64,000 nt of DNA, taken from Achromobacter deleyi (GTDB taxonomy: Bacteria; Pseudomonadota; Gammaproteobacteria; Burkholderiales; Burkholderiaceae_B). Both the position numbers and the translations under genes were made by a program. Positions 24,737 to 34,196 of the stretch are shown one piece after another (position 1 is the first letter of the stretch; every line of letters begins with the position of its first letter). The notes beneath the pieces are model-generated. The model did not search any database. It saw only the letters and a list, made by a program, of their open reading frames with translations, and had not been told where the DNA came from. The stretch covers positions 62,001 through 126,000 of the forward strand of contig NZ_CADIJO010000012.1 in NCBI RefSeq assembly GCF_902859705.1, written 5' to 3'.

Positions 24737-26962
24737 ATGGATTCCAACACCATTCGGATCGGATTGTTCCTCATCATCCTGATCTGGTCGGTCATCAGCG
24801 GCATTACCTACATGGTTCGCCGCAGCGACAACAAGAGCGCACTGCGCGAACTCAAGCAGGAAGGGCAGCCCCTGCGCCGTCTCAGCGCCGAGGAACAGGC
24901 GCTGGTGCAGCCGTTCCTGGTTTACCCGGCGAATCCCAAGAAAACCGCCCAGCTGCTTGGCGATGGGGTGTTCCCCCTGCGTGGCGCCTTCGTGCGCCAT
25001 GGCCTGGGCACGTCGCACGGCGCGACGACCCTGCACGACACGCTGGGGGGCGTGGACGTGGTGCTGCCCTACGACGCACGCGATTTTCTGCGCGAAGACA
25101 ACCAGGCCGAAGTCGCCATGACGGACAAATTCGCCATCGTGGTCGCCCTGAACGGCGAATTCGATCTGGCCGGTGGCCGTGAACGCGATGCGCGCCGGCA
25201 GAAGCAGAACCAGCAATGGGCCGGCGGCAAGCTGGGCGCTTTGCAGGACGTGGTCGATGCCGAGACGGCGGGGCCGGATGCCGAGGCCGAACGCGAATTC
25301 GCGGACGCGATGCGGGTCGAGATCCTGAGCCAGCGCGACGAGACGCCGGCCGAGATCGCCCAGCGGCGCCCGCGCGGCATCGGTTTCTGGCCGGCGCTGT
25401 TGTGGGTCGTCACGTTCGTCTGCATCGGTATTGCCGGCGTGGGCGGCGGCGTGCCGTGGCTGGCTGCCGCGGCCGCGCCGGCGTTGCTGGCGCTGTGGCT
25501 GACCTGGCGCCGCCCGTCGCTTGGGACGCCGCAGAAGGTCAACCGCGCGCGCGGCGAACTCAATGCCATCGTGCTGACCAATCCGGCCAACGCCCAGGCA
25601 GTGTCCACCCAATTGTTTTTGGGCGACAAACTGCCCGTCACGCTGCCGGACCATTGGCGCGCCAATCTGGAACTGCCCGAGGACGGGCGGGTGGATTTGG
25701 ACCTGCGGGTCGAGGATTACGCGGTGCTGCGCCTGGGCAGCAATTATTCGGTGGATGAAGAGCAGCGCCTTTATCCGCGGGTGTTCTGGGGCCGGCATGT
25801 GACGCTGGCGCTGGTCGGCCTGCTGGGCGGCGCGGCGCTGGCCATATTGCTGTCCACGCCGGGCGGCAGCCTGCAAGGTGATATCGCCCAGACCGCCGCG
25901 TGGCTGCGCGGCGCCGAGCCGCGCGCCTACGCGTCGGCCGCCGCGTTGGTGCAGGATCCGCCGGCCGTCGGCGACATGGTGTCATTGCGCGGGCAAGGCC
26001 GATGCCAATTCCGGCCGGACGACTACCGGCCCGAGACGATGCAGTTCGATTGCGAACGCCTGCGCTGGCAGGGCGATGCCGCGTCGGCCGACGAATTGCG
26101 CCTGGACCCGGCAGTGCTGCAACTGTATTCGGGCGCCTTTCTCAAGACGCGGCCCAATCCCATGATGGACATGCTGGTGCGCAGCCAGATCTACAACAGC
26201 ATGGCGGGTAATCCGCTGGCCGCCTACAACGCGCGCAACGTGTCGGCGTTGACGGTCACACGGCTGACCAACACGGTGCTCACCGTCGAGCAGGCCTGCG
26301 AGGCCGCCACCGGCCAGGCGATCGCCGACTGCGACCGCATGAAGGCCGAGATGGCCGACACGCTGATGCTGACGCGCGACGAACCTGCCAACTGGCTGGA
26401 ACTGTTCAAGCTGGCGCGCGATGGCGCCTTCAAGCGCCAAGGCAATACCGATGAAGGCGTGTTCCTGATGCGCCATGCCGAGCGGATGCGCAATCTGGCC
26501 CAGTCCAGCATGGAACCCGTCGTGCAGGCCGCGGTGGATCAGTCGGCGCGCAGCCTGATGGAACGCCAGCGCGGCGGCGTCGTGCTCCAGGTCAGGTCAG
26601 GCCCCTACGCGCAATTGCCGCAGCCGCTCGAAGGCGGACAGACGCCGAACGTGCTGCAGGCATGGCAGCGCCAGGTGGCCATGCTGTCGGCCGACGGCGC
26701 CATGCCGTTCGAGATCTCCGGCCTGGTCACGGCGGTGGACCGCGAGCCCTCGGGTGCGCCCGTCATCGGCATCGATGCCTGGCGTTCACTGGCCGACCCC
26801 TGGCCGGCAGCGGCGCGCTTGCTGTGGCTGGTCCTGGCGGTTTTGCTGGTGGCCGTGCACCTGCCGCTGGCGCTGGCGCGCTGGCGTGCCGCCGGCGTGC
26901 GTCGTCGCAACCTGGATGAATACGCCCGCCGCCGCAGCGCGGCCAAGCCGGCGTTTTTCTGA
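24737..26962 (+). CDS. IgaA-like (YrfF-type) multi-pass membrane protein
   Basis: 741 aa. Predicted membrane helices at about 7-27, 214-256 (two helices), 354-373 and 692-714 give the same spacing as Escherichia/Salmonella IgaA (about 710 aa, five helices). A cytoplasmic N-terminal domain lies between TM1 and TM2, a second one follows TM3, and a large periplasmic domain of about 320 residues sits before the last TM. Recognisable shared spots include the N-terminal RRLSAEEQALVQPFLVYP region. IgaA restrains the Rcs envelope-stress phosphorelay in enterobacteria. Alcaligenaceae are not known to carry that relay, so the partner is open. It is encoded against the flanking lpxK-trm112 genes, with GAGG before ATG 24737. 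Confidence 0.72.
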   Translation: MDSNTIRIGLFLIILIWSVISGITYMVRRSDNKSALRELKQEGQPLRRLSAEEQALVQPFLVYPANPKKTAQLLGDGVFPLRGAFVRHGLGTSHGATTLHDTLGGVDVVLPYDARDFLREDNQAEVAMTDKFAIVVALNGEFDLAGGRERDARRQKQNQQWAGGKLGALQDVVDAETAGPDAEAEREFADAMRVEILSQRDETPAEIAQRRPRGIGFWPALLWVVTFVCIGIAGVGGGVPWLAAAAAPALLALWLTWRRPSLGTPQKVNRARGELNAIVLTNPANAQAVSTQLFLGDKLPVTLPDHWRANLELPEDGRVDLDLRVEDYAVLRLGSNYSVDEEQRLYPRVFWGRHVTLALVGLLGGAALAILLSTPGGSLQGDIAQTAAWLRGAEPRAYASAAALVQDPPAVGDMVSLRGQGRCQFRPDDYRPETMQFDCERLRWQGDAASADELRLDPAVLQLYSGAFLKTRPNPMMDMLVRSQIYNSMAGNPLAAYNARNVSALTVTRLTNTVLTVEQACEAATGQAIADCDRMKAEMADTLMLTRDEPANWLELFKLARDGAFKRQGNTDEGVFLMRHAERMRNLAQSSMEPVVQAAVDQSARSLMERQRGGVVLQVRSGPYAQLPQPLEGGQTPNVLQAWQRQVAMLSADGAMPFEISGLVTAVDREPSGAPVIGIDAWRSLADPWPAAARLLWLVLAVLLVAVHLPLALARWRAAGVRRRNLDEYARRRSAAKPAFF

Positions 26963-26996
26963 AAGGGGGGCGCGCCTGGTCCGCGTGGACGAGGCG

Positions 26997-28037
26997 CTAG
27001 CGGGCAGGCTGGCGCAACGCTTGCGCCAGCCAATCGAACAATTGCGGGTCGGAAAAGCCGGCCTGCACCGGCACTTCCCACAGGCGCGCGTCGTGCAAGG
27101 CGGCGCACTTGATCGCGTCTTTCGAGGTCACCAGCACGGTCTGCGCGGTCAGGGTCTTGAACGGCGATTCCGCGTAATCATGGTGGTCGGGTAGCGGCAA
27201 GGTGGCATCGAGCGTGATGCCTTGCGCCCGCAAGGTCGAAAAGAAACGTTCCGGATTGCCGATACCTGCCGAGGCGGCGACGTTCGGCTGGCCGGCGAAC
27301 GCCGCCAGCGGGCGGGTCGCGCCGCCTTCGATCTGGCGGGCGTCGCCGGGTTCCAGCCACATGGCGACCTGGCGGGGACGTTCGCCGGACGAGGCCGCGG
27401 GGCGGCCATCGGGCAGCCCGATATTGGTGATGACCGCGTCCACCTCGCGCAGCCGGCTGGCCGGCTCGCGCAGCGGCCCGGCGGGCAGCAGCCGGCCGTT
27501 GCCCACGCCGCGCGCGTCCTGCACCACGATTTCGATGTCGCGCGCCAAGGCCAGGTGTTGCAGGCCATCGTCGGACACGATGACGTCGATTTCCGGATGG
27601 GCCCGCAGCAACGCCTGGGCGGCCAGCGCACGGCGCGGATGCACCGACACCGGGGCGCCGCTGGCGCGTGCGATCAGCGCCGGTTCGTCGCCGAACTGGT
27701 TCGCGGCCAGTTCGCCTTGCCCGACGCGCGCCTGCGGTCCGATCTTCACGCCATAGCCGCGGCTGACCACGCCCGGCGTGTAGCCGCGGGCGCGCAGGCC
27801 TTGCACGGTGGCAATGACCATCGGCGTCTTGCCGGTGCCGCCTACGTAGATGTTGCCGATCACCACCACGGGAACGGGCGCGCGGTAGGCCTGTTCACGG
27901 CCATCGCGATAACGCGCGCGCTTGTTCGCCACCACGCGGGCGGTCAGCGCGGACAGCGGCAGGAGCAGGGTGGAAAGCCAGCCGCCGTGCTGCCATTGGC
28001 GGGCGAGCAGCGAGGCCTTGGAAGGGCGCGCGCTCAC
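26997..28037 (-). CDS. lpxK: Tetraacyldisaccharide 4'-kinase (lipid A)
   Basis: 346 aa membrane-anchored kinase that adds the 4'-phosphate to lipid A precursor. Residues 15-36 are the membrane anchor ([20 protein letters not shown]). Walker A is [18 protein letters not shown] (about 57-74). [41 protein letters not shown] carries the catalytic Asp. The start is GTG 28037, and the GTGA overlaps the exbD stop, so the three genes exbB-exbD-lpxK are translationally coupled. Confidence 0.96.
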   Translation of the reverse strand: MSARPSKASLLARQWQHGGWLSTLLLPLSALTARVVANKRARYRDGREQAYRAPVPVVVIGNIYVGGTGKTPMVIATVQGLRARGYTPGVVSRGYGVKIGPQARVGQGELAANQFGDEPALIARASGAPVSVHPRRALAAQALLRAHPEIDVIVSDDGLQHLALARDIEIVVQDARGVGNGRLLPAGPLREPASRLREVDAVITNIGLPDGRPAASSGERPRQVAMWLEPGDARQIEGGATRPLAAFAGQPNVAASAGIGNPERFFSTLRAQGITLDATLPLPDHHDYAESPFKTLTAQTVLVTSKDAIKCAALHDARLWEVPVQAGFSDPQLFDWLAQALRQPAR

Positions 28038-28447
28038 CGGGCAGTCTGGGCGGCGAAGTTGACGCGGGCGATGCCGGCCAGCCGGGCGGCTTCCATGACG
28101 TTGATCACGGACTGGTGGGTGGCCTGCGCGTCGGCGTTGATGACGACCAAGGCTTCCGGCTTGCCGGCGGCCGCCTGGCGCAGCACGTCGGCGATTTCAG
28201 GCGGCGTCGAGACGTCGATCAGCGTGCCGTTCAGCGCATAGCGGCCGTCCTGGCTGACGGCGACTTCCAGCGCGGGCGGCGTCTCCTGGTCGGCCGACGC
28301 TTGCGGCAGCGTGACTTTCAGCTGCGTGAAGCGGGCGAACGAGGTGGTCGCCGCCAGGAAGATGAGAATGACCAGCAGGACATCGATGAGCGGAATCAGG
28401 TTGATGTCCAGCTCGTCGCGGTCGCCCCGGGAGCCCCGGAAATTCAT
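28034..28447 (-). CDS. exbD: ExbD/TolR-family energy-transducing protein
   Basis: 137 aa. One TM (about 17-37, [24 protein letters not shown]) contains the proton-carrying Asp of the family in LIDVLL, followed by a periplasmic C-terminal domain. Works with ExbB as proton-driven stator for TonB-type transport. Start ATG overlaps the exbB stop (ATGA), and its own stop overlaps the lpxK start. In many betaproteobacteria this exbB-exbD pair with lpxK is the conserved housekeeping form. Confidence 0.94.
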   Translation of the reverse strand: MNFRGSRGDRDELDINLIPLIDVLLVILIFLAATTSFARFTQLKVTLPQASADQETPPALEVAVSQDGRYALNGTLIDVSTPPEIADVLRQAAAGKPEALVVINADAQATHQSVINVMEAARLAGIARVNFAAQTAR

Positions 28448-29118
28448 GAACGCCCCTCGCGCGGGGCAGGCGCGGGCGCCACGGCGCGCGCCAGCCGCGA
28501 GGCGGACAGTTCCATGGCATTCAGGTAGCCGTCGACCCGGCCGCGCAGGTAGCGGTGGGCGATCATGGCGGGGATGGCTATGAGAATGCCGAAGCCGGTG
28601 TTGTACAGGGCGATGGAGATGCCGCGCGCCAGCTGGGCGGGGTCGCCGCCGCCGGGCGTGTACGAGCCGAAGATCTCGATCATGCCGACCACGGTGCCGA
28701 ACAGGCCCATCAGCGGCGCCACCACGGCGATGGTGCCGATGGCGGGAATGTAGCGGCTGAGGTCGTGGGCGACCGCGCGGCCGGTGTCTTCGACCACGCT
28801 GCGCAGTTCTTCGCGCGGCAGGTGGCGATGGCGCATGACCTCGGCCAGTACCCGGCCCAGCGGCGAATTGCGTTCCAGGCGGTTCAGGGCTTCCGGGGAA
28901 TCCTGGTGGTTGCGCAGCATGTCGGCCACTTGTTCATTCAGGCCGCGCGGCAGGACCTGGCTGCGGCGCAGCGACAGGAAGCGCTCGAATATCAGCGCAA
29001 GACCCAGCACGGACGTCGCCAGCAGGGGCCAGATCGGCCAGCCGGCCTCGCGCAAGATGGAAAGCAAAGCGGTCAACTCCAGGAGCGCCGGGGCGGGGCG
29101 CAAGGCCTCGTCCAGCAT
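28444..29118 (-). CDS. exbB: ExbB/TolQ/MotA-family proton channel protein
   Basis: 224 aa from ATG 29118. Three membrane segments: about 20-40 (AGWPIWPLLATSVLGLALIFERF), 116-138 (IPAIGTIAVVAPLMGLFGTVVGMI) and 155-180 (GISIALYNTGFGILIAIPAMIAHRY). The second and third form the pore around the ExbD helix. A TTG at 29067 with GGAG 9 bases before it gives a shorter N-terminus (MLSILREAGW) and may be the real start. The open frame also extends to 29178, but without support. First gene of the coupled exbB-exbD-lpxK set. Confidence 0.94.
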   Translation of the reverse strand: MLDEALRPAPALLELTALLSILREAGWPIWPLLATSVLGLALIFERFLSLRRSQVLPRGLNEQVADMLRNHQDSPEALNRLERNSPLGRVLAEVMRHRHLPREELRSVVEDTGRAVAHDLSRYIPAIGTIAVVAPLMGLFGTVVGMIEIFGSYTPGGGDPAQLARGISIALYNTGFGILIAIPAMIAHRYLRGRVDGYLNAMELSASRLARAVAPAPAPREGRS

Positions 29119-29180
29119 CTGATCAAGCCGAAACTGTAACGGCGCGGCGGGGTTGTGGCAAGGGCGGGCGACCGCCAAAG

Positions 29181-29203
29181 CTATCCACAGAAATTGTGGA
29201 TAA
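29181..29203. promoter_or_regulatory. Inverted pair of DnaA boxes
   Basis: CTATCCACA (29181-29189, one change from TTATCCACA) and TGTGGATAA (29195-29203, the exact complement of TTATCCACA) face each other over 5 bases in the exbB/xseA gap. They match the DnaA consensus. A regulatory or DnaA-titration role is inferred. Confidence 0.55.
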
Positions 29204-29419
29204 TTCTGTGCAAAACTTCGCCGGAACGCTTGTGGGCACAGGGGTTGCGCTTGTTTGCTTCAAATTCGAGCAGCGCCTGTTTTATAAAAAACCCATAAAA
29301 AACAGTGATTTACACCGAATTTGCTGGCTTTCGGGCCAGCGGCGGCAAAAATGCCTGGACGCGGTATCATTGCGGCCCGCTACGTATGCCCTGTGGACAG
29401 GTACGCATCGGAAAGCCTT

Positions 29420-30787
29420 ATGACAATTGAACTTGCAGTCACAAACAACGTATTCGCGCGGGATATCCTGACAGTTGCCCAGCTGAACCAAGCAGTGGGG
29501 CAGTTGTTGGAGCGCAGCATCCCGGCACTGTGGGTTCGCGGCGAGATTTCCAACTTCACGCAGGCGGCTTCCGGGCATTGGTACTTCACGCTCAAGGACA
29601 GCCGCGCCGCAGTGCGGGCAGTCATGTTCCGCGGCCGCGCCAGTGCGGTCGGGTTCGTGCCGCGGGCCGGCGACCAGGTCGAAATCAGGGCCAGGGTGTC
29701 GCTGTACGAGCCGCGCGGCGACTATCAATTGCAGGTCGACGCCATGCGCCGCGCAGGCATCGGCAACCTGTACGAGGCCTTCCTGCGCCTGAAGGAACAA
29801 CTGGCTTCCGAAGGGCTGTTCGATCCGGCCAGAAAGCGCGACCCGATGCCGCTGCCCCGCGCCATCGGCGTGGTGACCTCGCTGCATGCCGCGGCCTTGC
29901 GCGACGTGCTGTCGGCGCTGGCCCGCCGCGCACCGCAGGTGCCCGTCATCATCTACCCGGCGCCGGTACAGGGCGCGGATGCCGCCGGCCGGCTGGCCGC
30001 CCAGGTGCGCCTGGCCAACGAACGGGCCGAAGTCGACACGCTGTTGCTGGTGCGCGGCGGCGGCAGCATCGAAGACCTCTGGAGTTTCAACGACGAAGGC
30101 CTGGCCCGCGAAGTCGCGGCCAGCGCCATCACGGTCATCAGCGGCGTGGGTCACGAAACCGACTTCACCATTGCCGACTTCGTGGCCGACGTGCGCGCCC
30201 CCACGCCCACGGCGGCGGCGGAACTGGCCTGCGTGCCGCGATCGGACCTGCTGGGCCGCGTCATGGCTTGCGCCCAGACGCTGGCCCGCGGCCAGCAGCG
30301 CCGCCTGGAACGCGCCGCCCAGCGCCTGGACCGCGCCAGCGCGCAACTGGTGTCGCCGGCCCAGCGCCTGGAACACCAGCGCGAACGCCTGAACAGCCTG
30401 GGCTATCGCCTGGCCTCTGCCTGGGCCGGCCCGCAGGCGCGCCGCAACGCGCGCGTCAATCTGCTGGCGCAGCGCCTGGCACACCGCGTGCCCGACACCG
30501 CCCGCGCCGCCGATCGCCTGGCGGCCGTCACACGGCAACTCGGCCAGGCGCATGCGCGCCTGCTGGTGCAACGACGCAACCGCCTGGCGGCCGCCAGCGC
30601 GCAACTGCGCGCCCTGGACCCGGGCAACACGCTGGCACGCGGTTATGCTATTGCCCGCGATGCCGACGGCCGCATCGTGCGCGATGCCGCCGACCTGGCG
30701 CCGGGGCAGGGCCTGGACCTCAGCTTCGCTCAGGGCGGGGCCACGGTCGACGTCACGCAGGTACGCAAGACGCGCGAAGCATCCTGA
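29420..30787 (+). CDS. xseA: Exodeoxyribonuclease VII large subunit
   Basis: 455 aa. N-terminal OB-fold (LTVAQLNQAVGQLLERSIPALWVRGEISNFTQAASGHWYFTLKD), catalytic region with GVVTSLHAAALRDVLSAL, VRGGGSIEDLWSFNDEGLAREVAAS and SGVGHETDFTIADFVADVRAPTPTAAAE, then a long Ala/Arg/Gln-rich helical tail. It degrades single-stranded DNA in both directions together with XseB (not in the window). ATG 29420 starts the conserved region. The frame is open upstream to 29321 but without support. Confidence 0.95.
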   Translation: MTIELAVTNNVFARDILTVAQLNQAVGQLLERSIPALWVRGEISNFTQAASGHWYFTLKDSRAAVRAVMFRGRASAVGFVPRAGDQVEIRARVSLYEPRGDYQLQVDAMRRAGIGNLYEAFLRLKEQLASEGLFDPARKRDPMPLPRAIGVVTSLHAAALRDVLSALARRAPQVPVIIYPAPVQGADAAGRLAAQVRLANERAEVDTLLLVRGGGSIEDLWSFNDEGLAREVAASAITVISGVGHETDFTIADFVADVRAPTPTAAAELACVPRSDLLGRVMACAQTLARGQQRRLERAAQRLDRASAQLVSPAQRLEHQRERLNSLGYRLASAWAGPQARRNARVNLLAQRLAHRVPDTARAADRLAAVTRQLGQAHARLLVQRRNRLAAASAQLRALDPGNTLARGYAIARDADGRIVRDAADLAPGQGLDLSFAQGGATVDVTQVRKTREAS

Positions 30788-30814
30788 AGTTCCTGCAGGT
30801 CTTAGGGTGGAACA

Positions 30815-33800
30815 ATGCTGCAAGAGACACCACGCAAGAGCCGGCGCGGCGCGCGCCAGGCAGTCACGCTGACGGCCCTGGCCGCTGCGCTTTCCCTGGG
30901 CGCTGCCGGGTTCGCCCCGCCAGCGCGAGCCCAGGGGCCGGACAAGACCAAGGCGACGAGCAAGACCGAAACCCACGCCCGCGCGGCGCAGCCGCCCGCC
31001 GCCAGCCCCACGCAAGGCGGCAAGGACGCCTGCGATTGCAGCTCGCCTTACCGCGAGTACAAGGCGGCCGATACCGCTGACACCCGCGCCATGTTCGCCG
31101 CGGTCGATGCGGGCGACGAGGCCGCTTTCACCGCGGCCCTGGCCAAAGTGGCCCGGCCCGGCGACTATGCCCGCGAAGGCGTGCCGCTGCTGCATGCGCT
31201 GCTCACGCCGCCATGGCCGCGCAGCAAGCACGTGTATTGGGACATGCCTGCGGATGAAGCGGCGCGACTGCGCCAGGCCCATCGCGACGCCTTGCCGGTA
31301 CGCACCCGCATGCTGGCGGCCCTGCTGGCCACCCAGCCGCCCCTGAACGACATCACCTACGAATCACGCCGCTCGCCGGTGCAACTGGCGTTGCTGTACG
31401 GGTCGCCCGACATCCTGGACAGGTTGCTGGCGGCGGGCGCCCGCGCGGATCAGCGCGGCGATGACAACCGGACGCCGCTGGATTTCCTGCTCAACCGCGA
31501 TTTCGAATTCGCGGTGCGCATGACGTACCTGCCGCGTCTGGTCGACCGCCAGGACACCACGCGCATGGTGCTGGCGCTGCTCAAGGCCGGGGCCCCGCGT
31601 CCCTTTGCCTATGTCGATGACCATTCCGATGACATCACGCGCAGCGCGCTCAAGGACGCGCAGGGCAAGCCGCGCTTTGCTGCGGATTACCTGGCCTGGC
31701 CGGCGTTGGTGGAATTGACCGAAGGCGGCGACGTGGTGCGTGCCCTGGCCGCCACGGGCACGACGCCGGCTTATGGCGATGGCATCAGCCCGCTGGCGCT
31801 GGCCGCCTATACCGGCAACGCGGGCGCCGTGTCCGCGCTGATGGAACTGGGGCCGCGCACCACGCCGGCCACGGGCTACGGCGAAACGGGCGATATCGAT
31901 CTCTGGCTGGATGCGGCGCAGGCCGCCGTGGTCACCGGGCACGGCGACATCGCCGCGCCGTTGCTGCGCGCCGGCATGCCGTTTGGCCAGCGTGGCCCGC
32001 AGATCAGCAACGACACCGCGGTGTTCGTCCGCATGGAGGCGGATACCCGGCCGATTCTGAACCTGGCCGCGCGCAAGGGCGATGTGGCGACCGTCAAGCG
32101 CCTGCTGGCCTTGGGCGCACCGGTGGAAGGCGACCCTGCCGAACAATACGGCGACACGCCGCTGGCCGATGCCGTGCAGGCGTGCCAGGCCGATGCCGCG
32201 CGGGCGCTGCTGGCGGCCGGGGCCAACCCCGCGCTGCTGCGCCAGGGCTACGACCGCAAGACTGCGCTCGAACGCGCCATCGAAGCCGACGATCCCGCGC
32301 TGCTGCGCGACCTGCTGGCCGCAACGCCGCGCGAAGCCTTGCAGGCACTGCTCGCCGACCCTGCGCATTCGCCTGTCGCGCAGGCCTTGCGCCAGCCCGG
32401 CAAGCAGGGCGCAGGCCTGTTGCGACAGTTGGTCGATGCGGGCCTGGACCCGAAAACGCTGGACGCCGGTGCGATCCGCCAGGCGCTGGAAAACGGCGAT
32501 ATCGCGATGGCGACGTATCTGATGGATGCGGGCGTGCCCGTCAATCCGCCGGCTGCGTCCGCCACCGCCAAGGATGACGCTTTCGACCGCCAGGGCGTGC
32601 CGCCGTTGATGGTCGCCGTCACCTCGGACCAGCCCGCCATGGTCGATGCGCTGCTGGCCAAGGGCGCCGACCCGCTGGGTTTGGCGCCCGAAGGGCGCAG
32701 CGCCTTGTATTGGGCGATTGCCAGCCGCAATGGCGTCGTGCTCGAACGCCTGCTGCAAGCGGGCGCCAAGCTTGACGATCCGCGGCTGCCCCGCGCGCCG
32801 GCCCGCTATGCGCTGCTGAACGCGGCGCTGGCGGCCGGCGATATCAAGATGGTGAATCGAGTGGCCGAGGGCAGCGGGCAAACGCTTGCGGCTGCTTGCC
32901 TGCCCGAGGGGGGCGAATACGCGCTGCTCGACCGGCCGGGCTACTTCGCGCAATTGCAGGCGGCGGGCTTCACCGGCGCGCACGGCGAATGTGTGCAAGA
33001 AGGCGGGGCGCTGCCGCAGCGGCTGCTGTCTGCCTTGCTGCGCGATCGGCAACTGGCGGTCGCGCGTCGCGATACCGTCATCGACGTGCTGTCGCGCCTG
33101 AAGGCAGCGGGCGCCGCGCTCGATGCGCGCACTGAAAGCGGCGAGACGCCGCTGGTGGCCGCCATCCAGATCGGCCGCGCCGATCTCGCCGACGTCCTGC
33201 TCGCCGCCGGCGCCAACGCGGATATGGCCGACCTGCGTGGCCGCAGCCCCGCGTGGGTCGCCCTGGAAACCGGACAGCCCGCGATGCTGGCGCTGCTGGC
33301 GCGCTACAAGGCGCGCTTTGACGGCGCCGCCGCGCCGCAGGGGCAGTCGTTTTCGCAGACGCTGGCCTGCCAATCCGCGCCGGCCTTCGCAGTGGCGCTG
33401 CAAAACGCCGGTGTGGCTGTCAAGCAAGACTGCCCGCGCGCGTCGGCCGCGAACAAGACGGCCGCCAAGTCCGCGGCGCGTCTCGCCGGCCACTACTATC
33501 TGCGCGGCATGCGCGAAGTGGGCAGCGAGTTGCTGCTGACCGAAGACGGCCGCTTCCAATACCTGATGAGCTACGGCGCGGTCGATATCGAAGCCAGCGG
33601 CCAATGGCGCAGCGACGGCAAGACCATTCATCTGGATACGCCGCCGATCCAGCCTTTCTCCGCCATTGCCGGTGTGCGCGCCGACACGCTGCCGGCCGAG
33701 GGTGATGGCATGACCGTGCGCGTCTACTACCAGGGCCGGCCGGTCAAGGTCGACGTGGCCATGTCGTCGGCCACCGGTGATTTCGCTGGCACCCCCAGGC

Positions 33801-34066
33801 AGTCGGAAGGCGCCAATGGCGTCAGCGCACCCATCGACGCGGGCCAGCTCAAGGCCCTGGCCGTCTACGTGCCGCTACCTGCCGGCGCGCGCTGGCACGA
33901 TGTCGACGTCAGCAAGTTGGATGCCCAGGCGCGGTCCGTGCGCGTCGATCTGGACGTCCCCGAAGCCGCCAGTCTCACGCCCTTGCACATGACATTGGCA
34001 TTACGTGAAGATGGCGCATTGACGGCCTCGCAGGGCGGTCGCGAACTGCGATATGAGAAAGAGTAG
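30815..34066 (+). CDS. Large secreted ankyrin-repeat protein
   Basis: 1083 aa. A Sec signal peptide (1-39, ending PPARAQ) precedes a Lys/Thr-rich spacer. Ankyrin-type helix-turn-helix repeats then run from about 100 to 870 (VPLLHALL, SPVQLALLYGSPDILDRLLAAGARADQ, SPLALAAYTGNAGAVSAL, ETPLVAAIQIGRADLADVLLAAGANADM). The last 190 residues form a beta-rich domain (GHYYLRGMREVGSELLLTEDGRFQYLMSYG). Its position 28 bases after xseA and just before sodB recalls ankyrin proteins encoded beside catalase genes in Pseudomonas. A periplasmic protein-protein scaffold is likely, though its partner is unknown. A hairpin at 34100-34125 follows. Confidence 0.85.
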   Translation: MLQETPRKSRRGARQAVTLTALAAALSLGAAGFAPPARAQGPDKTKATSKTETHARAAQPPAASPTQGGKDACDCSSPYREYKAADTADTRAMFAAVDAGDEAAFTAALAKVARPGDYAREGVPLLHALLTPPWPRSKHVYWDMPADEAARLRQAHRDALPVRTRMLAALLATQPPLNDITYESRRSPVQLALLYGSPDILDRLLAAGARADQRGDDNRTPLDFLLNRDFEFAVRMTYLPRLVDRQDTTRMVLALLKAGAPRPFAYVDDHSDDITRSALKDAQGKPRFAADYLAWPALVELTEGGDVVRALAATGTTPAYGDGISPLALAAYTGNAGAVSALMELGPRTTPATGYGETGDIDLWLDAAQAAVVTGHGDIAAPLLRAGMPFGQRGPQISNDTAVFVRMEADTRPILNLAARKGDVATVKRLLALGAPVEGDPAEQYGDTPLADAVQACQADAARALLAAGANPALLRQGYDRKTALERAIEADDPALLRDLLAATPREALQALLADPAHSPVAQALRQPGKQGAGLLRQLVDAGLDPKTLDAGAIRQALENGDIAMATYLMDAGVPVNPPAASATAKDDAFDRQGVPPLMVAVTSDQPAMVDALLAKGADPLGLAPEGRSALYWAIASRNGVVLERLLQAGAKLDDPRLPRAPARYALLNAALAAGDIKMVNRVAEGSGQTLAAACLPEGGEYALLDRPGYFAQLQAAGFTGAHGECVQEGGALPQRLLSALLRDRQLAVARRDTVIDVLSRLKAAGAALDARTESGETPLVAAIQIGRADLADVLLAAGANADMADLRGRSPAWVALETGQPAMLALLARYKARFDGAAAPQGQSFSQTLACQSAPAFAVALQNAGVAVKQDCPRASAANKTAAKSAARLAGHYYLRGMREVGSELLLTEDGRFQYLMSYGAVDIEASGQWRSDGKTIHLDTPPIQPFSAIAGVRADTLPAEGDGMTVRVYYQGRPVKVDVAMSSATGDFAGTPRQSEGANGVSAPIDAGQLKALAVYVPLPAGARWHDVDVSKLDAQARSVRVDLDVPEAASLTPLHMTLALREDGALTASQGGRELRYEKE

Positions 34067-34099
34067 CGTTTACGTGCCGCGGTCATAAACACATACCTC

Positions 34100-34125
34100 T
34101 TAACCCCGCGCCACCGCGGGGTTAA
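34100..34125. terminator. Perfect hairpin between the ankyrin gene and sodB
   Basis: TTAACCCCGCG (34100-34110), loop CCAC and its exact complement to 34125: 11 base pairs. No T-run follows, so besides a terminator for the ankyrin gene it could be a regulatory hairpin or operator in the sodB leader. Confidence 0.6.
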
Positions 34126-34196
34126 CACGGTATCCTCGCAGAGTTGCCGATACAATTGAACGGCTTGATCGTGCACTCAACAGAAGGAACCCACAC

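Noticed and set aside
31364-33631. Minus-strand 755-codon frame opposite the ankyrin gene
   Set aside because: Antisense shadow. The plus-strand gene has a signal peptide and ankyrin motifs.
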